The position numbers and the translations under genes are program-made. A stretch of DNA of 64,000 nucleotides from Nannocystis punicea. GTDB taxonomy: Bacteria > Myxococcota_A > Polyangia > Nannocystales > Nannocystaceae. The stretch lies in NCBI RefSeq assembly GCF_026965555.1, contig NZ_CP114040.1:9522001-9586000 (forward strand), written 5' to 3'. Below the pieces are notes generated by a model that worked only from the letters and a program-made list of their open reading frames with translations, searched no databases and was not told the DNA's origin. Numbering within the stretch: position 1 is the first letter of the stretch; every line of letters starts with the position of its first letter. Positions 36,742-45,215 of this stretch are shown piece after piece.

Positions 36742-37443
36742 ATGTCAAGCAAGAAGTCGCCGAAGCGGGGCGAACGGCGCGGCAAGCCGGCCCGGCGGGC
36801 GCCGCTGAGCCGCGAGCGGGTCCTCCAGGCGGCGGTGCGGCTCGCCGACGAGGAGGGCCTGGCGGCGCTGTCGATGCGCAGGCTCGCGCAGGCGCTCGGG
36901 GTCGAGGCGATGTCGCTCTACAACCACGTGACGAGCAAGGAGGACGTCCTCGACAACATGGTCGACCTCGTGATCGGCGAGATCGAGGCGCCCACGGTCG
37001 GCGGCGACTGGAAGGCCGCCATGCGCCGGCGGGCGGTCTCGGCCCACGAGGTGCTGCTGCGCCACCGCTGGGCCCCGCAGCTCGTCGTGGCCACCCTGAA
37101 CATCGGCCCGGCGATGCGCCGCTACGTCGACGCGACGATCGGCTGCCTGACCGCCGCCGGCTTCTCCTACCCGCTGGCCGACCGGGCCTGGAACGCGATC
37201 GACAGCCACATCTACGGCTTCACCCTGCAGCAGCTGAACTTCCCGCTCGAGCCCGAGCAGTACGCCGGCGCCGCGCAGCAGTTCCTGCACCTCATCCCCC
37301 CCGAGCAGTACCCGCACATGCACGCGATGTCCCGCCTCGTCATCGAGGGCAAGCACGACGGCCTGCAAGACTTCACCTTCGGCCTCGACCTCCTGCTCGA
37401 CGGCCTGGAGCGCCTGCTCGACCGCGCGAAGACGGCGGTCTAG
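36742..37443 (+). CDS. TetR/AcrR-family repressor (TetR_C type)
   Basis: The 233-residue product has a basic N-terminus and an HTH in LSRERVLQAAVRLADEEGLAALSMRRLAQALGVEAMSLYNHVTSKEDVLDNMVDL. The C-terminal part follows the TetR_C family (AWNAIDSHIYGFTLQQLNFPLEPEQYA, HMHAMSRLVIEG, FTFGLDLLLDGLERLL). The operator ends right at the ATG and there is no ribosome site between, so the message may be leaderless. Its likely target is the divergent oxidoreductase. Decayed relatives of its C-terminal half lie at 39.2-39.5 kb. Confidence 0.92.
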   Translation: MSSKKSPKRGERRGKPARRAPLSRERVLQAAVRLADEEGLAALSMRRLAQALGVEAMSLYNHVTSKEDVLDNMVDLVIGEIEAPTVGGDWKAAMRRRAVSAHEVLLRHRWAPQLVVATLNIGPAMRRYVDATIGCLTAAGFSYPLADRAWNAIDSHIYGFTLQQLNFPLEPEQYAGAAQQFLHLIPPEQYPHMHAMSRLVIEGKHDGLQDFTFGLDLLLDGLERLLDRAKTAV

Positions 37444-37486
37444 CCCCACCCCTGGAAGACGAACGCGGCCCCTGAATTCGTGGGCC

Positions 37487-39085
37487 TCACGGCTCGCCGG
37501 GCCAGGCCTGCAGGGTGCGGCTCGGCGAGCCGTCGTGGATCCGCGGCCAGCCGTTCTCCCACACCACGCGGTCGACGAGCACGTGCCGGCCGGCCCCGCC
37601 GTCGTGGGTGCCGTCGCCGGCGTTCGGCCACGCGTGATAGATGAAGTAATCGAGCCCGCCGACCGGCAGCAAGGTGCCGTGGCCGGGGCCGACCCATCGC
37701 TCGTTGTTGACGAGGATCGGCGGGCCCAGCTTCTCGTAAGGCCCGAACAGGCCCGCCGAGCGCGCGACGCCGGTGCGGTAGCGATGGTCGTAGACGTTGC
37801 CGCTGTACAGCAAATAATAATAATCGTCGCGCCGAACGAGCCACTGCGCCTCGACGACGCCGCCCTCCCAGGAGTCGGGATCGTTCGTCAAGATCTGCAC
37901 CTCGTCGCCGGCGAAGGCCAGGCCGTCGGGGGTGAGCTGGCGGATGAAGATCGGCGTCGGCTGGCCCTGCGAATTGCCGTCGATCTTGTACAAGAGATAG
38001 GGGGTGCCGGAATCGTCGTAGTAGCTGGCGTCGATGACCCCGAGCGGATGTTCGACGAGCGGGCCCCCGGTCTCGACGTAGGGCCCGAGCGGCTCGTCGG
38101 CATACGCCGCGCCGATGCTGAGCACGTTGGCGCCGTTGACGGTGGTGAAGTACGCGATGTACCGGTCGCCGACGCGGTGCAGCTCGGGGGCCCAGTTGCG
38201 GTTGCCGTTGGCGGCCCACGCGGGCTTGCCGTTGGGCAGCACCACGGCGCCGGTGTCACTCCACAGCACGAGGTCGCGCGAGTGGCGGATCGGGAACGAG
38301 CCGCCGGTGCAGACCATGTAGAAGTGAGGCCCGTCGACCTGGTCGACCCCGAGGAGCCCGGGGTCGGGACAATCGCTCGCGATCACCGGGTTGCCGTACG
38401 GCGGCTTGGGCGGGCGCAGCTCGGCGGACGGATCGGCGGCGAGCAAATGGTCGATCGGGATGACCTGCTCGGGGATGGCATCGCTCGACCACAGCAGCCG
38501 GGCCGACGCCTCGATGTCGATCTCGAAGTAGTCGACGCGGATCGGCGTCGGCACGCCGGCCGCGAGCTCGACCGTCGCCTCGTTGCGAGTGACGTAATGC
38601 GGGGTCCAGTCGTCGATCACCAGAGCGTCGTCGACCCACACGCGGACGCCGTCGTCGGTCTCGGTGATGATCTTGTAGGTCCCGGTCGCGGGCGCGAGCA
38701 GCGAGCCGGTCCAGCGGATCGAGTAGCGATCCGCCGGCAGCGAGGGATCGGGGGCGCCGAGGCCCCAGACGAAGTCGAGCCCGGGGTCGATGCGCGACAG
38801 CACCGGATCGATGTAGGTGGCGAAATACTCGGCCCGCAGGCCGTGCATCGGCGGCGGAGGCGGCAGGCTGCCGGTCGAGCCGTCGCTGCCGTCGGCGGTG
38901 CCGGCCTCGGTCGGGCTCTCGGTGGTGGTCGCCTCGGCGCCGGTCTCGACGGCCGTGGAAGCGCCCGTCGTGGCAGGGTCCGTCGAGGTCGTCGCGCCGG
39001 ATGTCGCTGCGGACGAGGAGTCCGGGTCGCCGCAGGCGAGAACAGTACCCACAGGGACGAGCGCCACGAGGCTGCGTAAGTGCAT
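37487..39085 (-). CDS. PA14-GH43-like lipoprotein
   Basis: The 532-residue product has a signal ending at Cys18 (VLAC-GDP) and a Ser/Thr/Ala/Glu linker to about residue 78. A PA14 domain follows (GLRAEYFATYID, YSIRWTGSLLAPATGTYKIITETDDGVRVWVDD). The C-terminal domain is five-blade GH43-like: ASDCPDPGLL (base Asp), LGVIDASYYDD (pKa-setting Asp) and GGVVEAQWLVRRDDYYYLLYSG (acid Glu). Such enzymes act on arabinan or xylan side chains. It is anchored outside, so probably used in feeding on polysaccharide. Confidence 0.85.
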   Translation of the reverse strand: MHLRSLVALVPVGTVLACGDPDSSSAATSGATTSTDPATTGASTAVETGAEATTTESPTEAGTADGSDGSTGSLPPPPPMHGLRAEYFATYIDPVLSRIDPGLDFVWGLGAPDPSLPADRYSIRWTGSLLAPATGTYKIITETDDGVRVWVDDALVIDDWTPHYVTRNEATVELAAGVPTPIRVDYFEIDIEASARLLWSSDAIPEQVIPIDHLLAADPSAELRPPKPPYGNPVIASDCPDPGLLGVDQVDGPHFYMVCTGGSFPIRHSRDLVLWSDTGAVVLPNGKPAWAANGNRNWAPELHRVGDRYIAYFTTVNGANVLSIGAAYADEPLGPYVETGGPLVEHPLGVIDASYYDDSGTPYLLYKIDGNSQGQPTPIFIRQLTPDGLAFAGDEVQILTNDPDSWEGGVVEAQWLVRRDDYYYLLYSGNVYDHRYRTGVARSAGLFGPYEKLGPPILVNNERWVGPGHGTLLPVGGLDYFIYHAWPNAGDGTHDGGAGRHVLVDRVVWENGWPRIHDGSPSRTLQAWPGEP

Positions 39086-39194
39086 CGCGACGGATGCTAG
39101 CCAAGGCAGAGTCGAGATCCGTTCGTCTGCTGATGCAGCCCATGCAAAGCCCGATCATGAGACCGGCCTGTCTTCACGCGCCCGAAAACACGAA

Positions 39195-39530
39195 GACGGC
39201 TTCACCTCGCAGGAGCAGGACTTCCCATTCGCGCCAGGCGAGTACGCCGCGACCGCTGTCCGGTGTCGCCATTTGCCGGCGAGAACGACGTCCTGCAGAG
39301 CGTCGAATTCGGCCTCGACCTCCGAGCTGCTGATGTGCCGCGACGATCGACCGCGCCTGGTAAGCGATCGACAGCCACATCTACGGCTTCAGCTGCAGCT
39401 GATGAACTTCCCGCTCGAGCCCGCGGAGTACGCCAGCGCAGCGAAGTACCCACACATGCATGCGATGTCCCGGCTCGTCATCGAGGGCCAGCGCCTGCTC
39501 GGCACGCAGGACGCGGCGATCCGAGAGCAC
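39195..39530 (+). pseudogene. Two decayed TetR_C fragments in tandem
   Basis: The first fragment reads GFTSQEQDFPFAPGEYA and, in another frame, ENDVLQSVEFGLDL, matching GFTLQQLNFPLEPEQYA and HDGLQDFTFGLDL of the intact TetR at 36742. The second, from about 39360, matches IDSHIYGF, then shifts frame, then gives LMNFPLEPAEYASAA, YPHMHAMSRLVIEG and RLLGTQDAA with deletions between. Frameshifts and missing segments make both non-functional. They differ from the intact gene enough to be relics of older paralogs. Confidence 0.7.
39491..39517 (+). repeat. Direct repeat, left copy
   Basis: A 27-base segment starting GCGCCTGCTCGGCACGCA is repeated with one mismatch at 41439-41465 in the same orientation. 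The two copies bracket the amidohydrolase gene. A looser form is the end of the intact TetR gene, so the segment is part of the decayed TetR copies. Confidence 0.7.
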
Positions 39531-39550
39531 CCGCGATCGCGGCTCGGGTC

Positions 39551-40993
39551 CTATCGCCCGGATCCCGGCACCGTGTTCTTGTAGATCACGCCGTCCTTCA
39601 TGATGATCAAAAAATTCTTGCCGGGGTCGGCCACGAGCCGGATATCCCGCAGCGGATCGCCGTCGACCAGCAGCAGATCGGCCAGCGCGCCCTCTTCGAC
39701 CACGCCGAGTCTCCCGGGATAGGGATTGCGCAATCCGGACAATGCGAGCAGCTGGGCATTGGTCGATGTGGCCATGATCAGCGCCTCGGCGGGCGTGAAC
39801 CAGTGGGTCAGATCGGCCAGCAGGGCGCCCTGCCGCTCGGCCAGCGCCGCGGAGAACAGGATGTCGGTGCCGAACGCGGTCTTGATGCCGTACTTCCGCG
39901 CCAGCGCGTAGACCCTGTCGGTCCCGCTCACCACCTCGCGCATCTTCCCCTGCTGTGCCGGCCCCAGCGCCGCGGCGCCGCCGAGGTCCAGGAACGGCTG
40001 GGTGCTCAACCAGATGCCTTTTTGGGCCATCAGCCGCGCGGTGGCGTCATCCATCAGGTGCCCGTGCTCGATGCATTTCACCCCGGCCGCGATCGACAGC
40101 CGGATCGACGCCGGCGTATAGGCGTGCGTGCAGACATAGGTGCCCCAGTTCTCGGCCGCCTCGACCGCGGCGTGGAGTTCATCCTGGGTGAACGTGGACA
40201 CGTCGAGCGGGCTGAACGGCGACGCCACGCCGCCGCCGGCCGTCAGCTTGATCTGCGTCGCGCCCTTCATGAGCTGCTCGCGCACCCGCAGCCGCACCTC
40301 GTCCGGGCTGTCGGCGATCGCGCTGCCGCCGATCTGCTCGATCCGCGACGGCGGGCCGCCCAGGCTCCGCGGCAGCTCGGAGCGCTGGCGGAAGTCGCCG
40401 TGGCCGCTGGTGACCGTGATCATCGCCCCGGATGGATAAATGCGCGGTCCGGGCAGCAGGCCCTCGTCGATGGCGCGCTTCAGCGCGAAGCTGGGGCCGC
40501 CCATGTCGCGCACGGTGGTGAACCCGCGCATGAGCGTGGCGGTGGCTTCGACCCCGGCCTGCAGGTTGGTGTAACCGACATCGTCGGTCAAGGCCGCCGT
40601 CGGCGTGGTACGCACCAGCATCGCGTGCCAGTGCACGTCGCTCAAGCCCGGCATGAGCACGCGCCCCGCCGCAGGGATCACGGTCGTGCCGGGCTCGGCG
40701 GCGATGGGCGCGGTGGAGATGCGTTCGATGACGTTGCCCTGCACCAGCACATTGGAGGGCGCGGACAGCTCGGCGCGCCGACCGTCGAAGATCCGCACGT
40801 CCAGGAACAGGGTCGCCGGGGCCGCGGCCGGTGCGGCGCCGATGCCCGCGCCGGGCGCCGGTGACGGCACATGCCCGGCGCCCGGTTGTGCCGCGACGAA
40901 GGCGAGCATCGCCACGACACCGAGCTTCCACGGCACGCGCGAGGGAACGGCAGAGTCGCGGGGCGATGCGTCGGACGGACGGTTCGAATTCAT
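39551..40993 (-). CDS. Exported metal-dependent amidohydrolase
   Basis: The 480-residue product from ATG 40993 has an N-terminal hydrophobic segment (WKLGVVAMLAFVAAQPGAG), an export signal. The hydrolase follows: VLMPGLSDVHWHAML (metal HxH), TQIKLTAGG (carboxylated Lys), YVCTHAYT and CIEHGHLM (metal His) and AFGTDILF (metal Asp). This matches imidazolonepropionase/prolidase-like amidohydrolases. The substrate is unknown. It is bracketed by a direct repeat and lies among decayed gene pieces, so it may have arrived as an insertion or been duplicated. Confidence 0.85.
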   Translation of the reverse strand: MNSNRPSDASPRDSAVPSRVPWKLGVVAMLAFVAAQPGAGHVPSPAPGAGIGAAPAAAPATLFLDVRIFDGRRAELSAPSNVLVQGNVIERISTAPIAAEPGTTVIPAAGRVLMPGLSDVHWHAMLVRTTPTAALTDDVGYTNLQAGVEATATLMRGFTTVRDMGGPSFALKRAIDEGLLPGPRIYPSGAMITVTSGHGDFRQRSELPRSLGGPPSRIEQIGGSAIADSPDEVRLRVREQLMKGATQIKLTAGGGVASPFSPLDVSTFTQDELHAAVEAAENWGTYVCTHAYTPASIRLSIAAGVKCIEHGHLMDDATARLMAQKGIWLSTQPFLDLGGAAALGPAQQGKMREVVSGTDRVYALARKYGIKTAFGTDILFSAALAERQGALLADLTHWFTPAEALIMATSTNAQLLALSGLRNPYPGRLGVVEEGALADLLLVDGDPLRDIRLVADPGKNFLIIMKDGVIYKNTVPGSGR

Positions 40994-41646
40994 GGTGCGT
41001 GCTCCTGCGAATCGAACGAGCGGCTGCAATCGTCGCGGAAGGTACGCCCGTCGATCGCGCGCAGCTCGACGAGCAGGCCATCGCGATCCTCCATCCGCGC
41101 GTGCGCCGAGTCGCTGAACTTCGCTTCCTTGCGCATGAGTCAGGCCCCGTGCTCCGCGGAGAGGGACGCCCTCGTGGTTCATGCCCACCGACGGCCCGGC
41201 TTCGCGGCTCCTCCTCGAGGCGAGCGTGGACGAAAGCCGTGCCCCCGCAAGCTCGCCTGGAGCCCTGGAGGAGCGGCGGCCGTCTCGCCGGAGGCTGGCC
41301 CGGCGCGTCGTCGGACGGGCTCGGCGCGAGCGAGCGAGCAGCCCGACGCGAGCGCATGCACGGCGGAGCCGGCGCAGCCGATCCTCACCTCGACCGGCTC
41401 TCCGTCACCCCGGCGATGCCGCAGACGCACCGGCTCGAGCGCCTGCTCGGCACGCAAGACGCGGCAACCTGGTCCTGCCTCCTGTCGCTCCCGCGGCGTG
41501 ACAGGCACCTCGGCGCTCGATCCATTCTCGGAAAGAGCTGCGCCCGCGACCTTGCCCGTCTCTATCGCGGACGGCCACGCATCAGGGGAACACGAGCTCG
41601 ATCGCGGTCGCGCTCGCCCCCTTCGACCGCGGCCCCGAGCCTCCGC
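40994..41646. other. 653-base decayed region
   Basis: No intact gene. On the minus strand, about 41020-41146, a short stretch reads MRKEAKFSDSAHARMEDRDG and continues as LLVELRAIDGRTFRDD, possibly a gene remnant. The right copy of the 27-base direct repeat (41439-41465) lies in a further TetR_C-like remnant (RLERLLGTQDAA). Confidence 0.5.
41439..41465 (+). repeat. Direct repeat, right copy
   Basis: Same 27-base segment as 39491-39517 with one base changed (GCAAGAC for GCAGGAC). The copies are 1.95 kb apart with the amidohydrolase gene between them. Confidence 0.7.
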
Positions 41647-42444
41647 CTACCGCACCACCTCGAACATCCCGCCGATGCGGCTGATGAACACCGGCAGCGA
41701 CCACGCGTTGCCGTCGGCCGCCAGCCCGCGCAGCACAGGACGGTCGTCGCGGGTGCGCGGCTCGACCACGCGGCCGTCGCAGCACAGGTGCAGCACCACG
41801 TCGTCCGGGCGCAGCGGCTCGACCGTCCACGCGTCGTCCTTGGACAGCTCCGTGAATTGTTGCAGCAGCCCCGCGCGCGCCGACTCGGGCGTCATGCCGT
41901 AGAGCGGCGCCAGCTCGGCGAACTTGATCTGCAGGCGCGACAGCAGCCCCGGGATGTCGCCCTCCTCCAGGTCGGCGTGCAGCGCGTCGAGGAACATCAA
42001 CAGCTCGGCGCTGGTCGCCGCGTCGAGCGACAGCGTCGCCGCCGTCTGCCACGCCCACGTCGGCCCGGGCGGCAGGCGGAACTCGTAGGCGACCCGCAGC
42101 GGCAGCGTCGGCGGCGGGTCGTCGGGCGGCGGCGCGTAGCTGAGGCCGTCGATCGGCTGGTCCTCGCCGGCGGGCACGATCTCGCCGAGCGGGCCGACGC
42201 AGCGCTGGACGATCAGCCGGCGCGGCGACAGCGGGTCGACGATCGCGCCCGGCGGGGCGATCGCGTCGATGCGGACCGCGATCTCGTTGTCGCCGCTGAC
42301 CAGCCACTCGCTGATCGACGGGATCGCGGTGTACGGCGCGTCGACCGGGGTGCGCAGGATCGGCGCGCGGTTGACGAGCACCTCGCAGGCGTAGCCGTGG
42401 ATCGAGACGTTGAGGTAATCGACGTTGGTGGACACGATCGTCAC
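41647..42444 (-). CDS. Unknown protein, last gene of a coupled module
   Basis: The 265-residue product starts with GTG overlapping the stop of the upstream gene (GTGA), so translation is coupled. The N-terminal half is beta-rich, like a carbohydrate-binding jelly-roll (LNVSIHGYACEVLVNRAPI, SEWLVSGDNEIAVRID, RVAYEFRL). The C-terminal half holds helices (ELLMFLDALHADLEEGDIPGLLSRLQIKFAELAPLYG) and ends in strands. No signal. As the last gene after a predicted effector it could be its immunity protein; this is position-based inference only. Confidence 0.65.
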   Translation of the reverse strand: MTIVSTNVDYLNVSIHGYACEVLVNRAPILRTPVDAPYTAIPSISEWLVSGDNEIAVRIDAIAPPGAIVDPLSPRRLIVQRCVGPLGEIVPAGEDQPIDGLSYAPPPDDPPPTLPLRVAYEFRLPPGPTWAWQTAATLSLDAATSAELLMFLDALHADLEEGDIPGLLSRLQIKFAELAPLYGMTPESARAGLLQQFTELSKDDAWTVEPLRPDDVVLHLCCDGRVVEPRTRDDRPVLRGLAADGNAWSLPVFISRIGGMFEVVR

Positions 42445-44057
42445 AGGATGGTGCGGGACCAGATCGGCCGCTTCTCCCACAGCGTGGCCTGCTTCGTCAC
42501 GCTGAAGAAGAGCTTGCTCTTGGCGGTGAAGGTGCCCTTGCCGGGGGACAGGTCGAAGTTGGCCTTGAGAGCGAACGGGGCCAGCTCCATCACCGCGGCG
42601 CCCTCGAAGCCGGCGTTGATCTTGCCGACCACCTCGACCCAGTCGCCGAGCGCCCCGCGGACCCCGATCTCGCCGCCGACCGACGGCGGCACCGAGATCG
42701 TCGCCGCCGGGCCGGTGCGGTCGGGGTTGGCCTCGCGCGTGAACGTCAGCTTGAGCTCGCCGGTCACCGCCCCGTACACCTGGGCCTTCGCGCTCAGCAG
42801 CTCGAGGCCGAACGCGATCTCGGCCTTGGCCGAGACGATCGTCAGCGCCACCTCGACCTTGTAGTAGCGATAGACCGTGTGATTCTTCGGCCACTCCTTG
42901 TAGCCCCACTCGTACTCGAGGCTGCCGGCGCACACCTCGACCTCGACCGAGAAGCTCCAGCCGATCTTCGGCATGCGATTGGCGATCGCCTTGAAGAACT
43001 CGATGAGCCCGAGGATCTGCTTGCGCAGGTTCAGCAGGAACTCGATGAACTCCGCGGCCTTGAACGACTGCGTCCAGTCCTTGCCGTTGCGCGTGAAGGT
43101 GAAGCTCTTGGCGGTCGCCAGCGTGCGGCTGTCGACCGCGCCGCCGGTCTCGTACTTGTCCGACGCGTAGTCGCGGCCGCGGATGGTGCCGAGCTGCTGG
43201 GTCTGGGTGATCGTGTCGTGGCGGTTGCCGGCCGACTCGGTGCGGCGATACAGCTCCGTGTTGCCCGACGTCCGCACGTCCTCCTTGACCGAATGGGACG
43301 TGCGCGCCATGCCGCGCGTGTCGCTGCTCGACCGCGTGTCGTACGCGACCTTGCCCTCGTTGCCCCACGAGTGGGCCTTCTCCTTCTTCCTGACCGACGG
43401 CAGGCTGAGGCCGATCTTGAAGATGTCGGGCGGATAGACCGCGATCTTGTGCTTCCAGCTGTAGAACGCCTTCGGCTGCGGCGCCGGCCGGGCCCCGCAG
43501 GCCGCCATCGTGATCACCCACACCGCCGGCGGCGGGAAGAAGAACTGCCGCAGGCCGGCGAAGAAGCCGAGCCGGCCGAGGTTGTTGAGGCGGTTCCTGA
43601 ACCAGTTGGGCTCGTAGCCGACCGCGACCTGGTGCACCGGCCCGCGCAGCACCTTGGCCGGGCCGAGGTTGGCCGGCGGCTGGATCGTCAGCGCCGGGTG
43701 CCCGGGCGAGTAGCCGGGCCCGCCCGAGGCCTTGACCGTGATCGTGTCGGGATCGATGACCTCGAACCTGTCCGTCACCCGCGGGTTGCGCTTGTTCGGC
43801 GAGTGGACCTGGTTGGTCATGATCTTGCCGCGCCCCATGTCGAGCCAGAACGCGACGCTCTTGATCTCCCGCTTGTCGGCCACGCCGCAGTGCTTGCAGC
43901 TGAACTCGAGCTTGTCGAAGTCGCACGGCGGGACCTTCCGCTGCTGCAGCTTCTGACAGGTCGCGCACGGCTTGTTGGCCGGCTGACCGGCCTTGCTCCG
44001 CAGGGCCGGCGGCGGCGTCTTGCGCGGGGCGGGTCTGGGGGCTGGTCTTTGGGTCAT
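42441..44057 (-). CDS. Large protein of a T6SS-like module, candidate effector
   Basis: The 538-residue product has a Pro/Arg-rich start, then a Cys cluster (CATCQKL, PPCDFDKLEFSCKHCG) that could bind zinc. A hydrophobic stretch FFFPPPAVWVITMAACG lies around residue 175. The C-terminal 200 residues are beta-rich, with many strands of alternating hydrophobics (VEVALTIVSAKAEIAFGLELL, GELKLTFTREA) and end in KSKLFFSVTKQATLWEKRP. No known catalytic motif. Its ATG overlaps the stop of the upstream small gene, and its stop overlaps the next GTG. Confidence 0.65.
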   Translation of the reverse strand: MTQRPAPRPAPRKTPPPALRSKAGQPANKPCATCQKLQQRKVPPCDFDKLEFSCKHCGVADKREIKSVAFWLDMGRGKIMTNQVHSPNKRNPRVTDRFEVIDPDTITVKASGGPGYSPGHPALTIQPPANLGPAKVLRGPVHQVAVGYEPNWFRNRLNNLGRLGFFAGLRQFFFPPPAVWVITMAACGARPAPQPKAFYSWKHKIAVYPPDIFKIGLSLPSVRKKEKAHSWGNEGKVAYDTRSSSDTRGMARTSHSVKEDVRTSGNTELYRRTESAGNRHDTITQTQQLGTIRGRDYASDKYETGGAVDSRTLATAKSFTFTRNGKDWTQSFKAAEFIEFLLNLRKQILGLIEFFKAIANRMPKIGWSFSVEVEVCAGSLEYEWGYKEWPKNHTVYRYYKVEVALTIVSAKAEIAFGLELLSAKAQVYGAVTGELKLTFTREANPDRTGPAATISVPPSVGGEIGVRGALGDWVEVVGKINAGFEGAAVMELAPFALKANFDLSPGKGTFTAKSKLFFSVTKQATLWEKRPIWSRTIL

Positions 44058-44404
44058 GTCTCTGCCGGGCTTTCGTACAGGCTGGCCAGCAGCTCCATCG
44101 GCTCGGGCCACGATTGCAGCTCGTCGAGGTTGTGCAGCACGCCGATCGCGTCGTCGGAGTCGGCGAACCGCTCGTCGAAGTGCGACGCGACCTCGAGGTG
44201 GCGCAGCAGCGAGACCTCCTCGAGCAGCCCGAGGTGCATCCCGCGGGTCAGCCGACGCTCGACCCACGCGCCCGCGACGTCTTCGGCCGCCTCGGCCCAT
44301 CGCTCGGGGTGAGCGTCACGGAGGTGGGCGACCGCCGAGGCGACGAACCGCCGCCACGACAGGTTCGCCAGGGCCTCGATCTGCGGACGACGGATCTTGA
44401 GCAT
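44054..44404 (-). CDS. Small T6SS-associated-like helical protein
   Basis: The 116-residue product from ATG 44404 is mostly helical: IRRPQIEALANLSWRRFVASAVAHLRDAHPERW, then WVERRLTRGMHLGLLEEVSLLRHLEVASHFDERF. Small proteins with the pattern IRRxQxxALxxxxxxRFxxxxxAHLRxxFP and a later ITTERxxxxYxxL are commonly encoded beside T6SS PAAR/effector genes. Its role there is not established; adaptor or docking is plausible. It is first of three overlapping genes. Confidence 0.7.
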   Translation of the reverse strand: MLKIRRPQIEALANLSWRRFVASAVAHLRDAHPERWAEAAEDVAGAWVERRLTRGMHLGLLEEVSLLRHLEVASHFDERFADSDDAIGVLHNLDELQSWPEPMELLASLYESPAET

Positions 44405-44674
44405 GAGCGCAGCGGCCGGGCGGCGGGGCACGACCATAGCGAACGGCTCAGCGTTCGCCTACAGCGTTATGCGAGCATTGGAGCGCGATACCGCGACGCG
44501 CAACCTACGCCCGCGGGCGTCGCTCCGCGCCCTGCCCGAACTGCGCCCGACCTCGCGCCGACGATCCGTCGCGCAGCAGCCTCGTCGCGCTCCGGCGCGC
44601 CGCGGTCGAACGACTGTCCGCGGCCTCGCGCGCCGGCGAGCCGTCGGCGGCGCGCGTGCTACGATCGCGCCGTC

Positions 44675-45142
44675 ATGCGCAGGAAGATCCTCCTCGCTGC
44701 GTCCCTCGCGTGCCTGCCCGCAGCCGGCTGCGACTCGCAGGCGTGCACCCTGATCGGCTGCGGCAGCTCGTTCCAGATCGCTCTGCAGCGCGACGCCTGG
44801 ACGGCGGGCAAGTACGAGGTCACCGTGGTCGCCGACGGCGAGACGATCGAGTGCAGCGCGACCCTGCCGCTGCAGTGCGACGCGCCGCCCGCCTGCCCCG
44901 AGGCGTCGCAGCTGCTCCTGGGCCTCGACGGCTGCGCCCTCGACCCGGCGCAGCACAAGCTCGGCAGCCTCGAGTTCCAGCAGGGCCGCGCCCCCAAGTC
45001 CGTCTCGGTGCAGGTCCGCCAGGACGGCGCCCTGCTCGGCGAGGGCGAGTACTCGCCGGTCTACAGCGAGTCGCAGCCCAACGGCCCCGACTGCGAGCCG
45101 ACCTGCGTCGGCGCCGAAGCGGTGGCGCTCGCGCTGAAGTAG
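44675..45142 (+). CDS. Small lipoprotein, unknown
   Basis: The 155-residue product has a signal ending at Cys19 (PAAGC-DSQ). The mature part has paired Cys (ACTLIGCGSSF, IECSATLPLQCDAPPACPEAS) and a beta-rich pattern (FQIALQRDAWTAGKYEVTVVADGETIEC) like an Ig-type or beta-sandwich domain. It is a homologue-type widely seen in myxobacteria but has no named family. ATG 44675 is chosen for the signal. It converges with the FG-GAP gene. Confidence 0.7.
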   Translation: MRRKILLAASLACLPAAGCDSQACTLIGCGSSFQIALQRDAWTAGKYEVTVVADGETIECSATLPLQCDAPPACPEASQLLLGLDGCALDPAQHKLGSLEFQQGRAPKSVSVQVRQDGALLGEGEYSPVYSESQPNGPDCEPTCVGAEAVALALK

Positions 45143-45155
45143 ATGCCCCGACAGC

Positions 45156-45214
45156 CATGTCCATCAGGACATGACCCTCTGAACATTCCCGCTACGACAT
45201 GTCCATGGGGACAT
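45156..45214. repeat. Two TGTCC-N4-GGACA palindromes between convergent genes
   Basis: CATGTCC-ATCA-GGACATG (45156-45173) and ATGTCC-ATGG-GGACAT (45199-45214) fill the 73-base gap between two convergent genes; the second ends 1 base before the FG-GAP stop. A back-to-back terminator role is suggested by position. Confidence 0.8.
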
Positions 45215-45215
45215 A

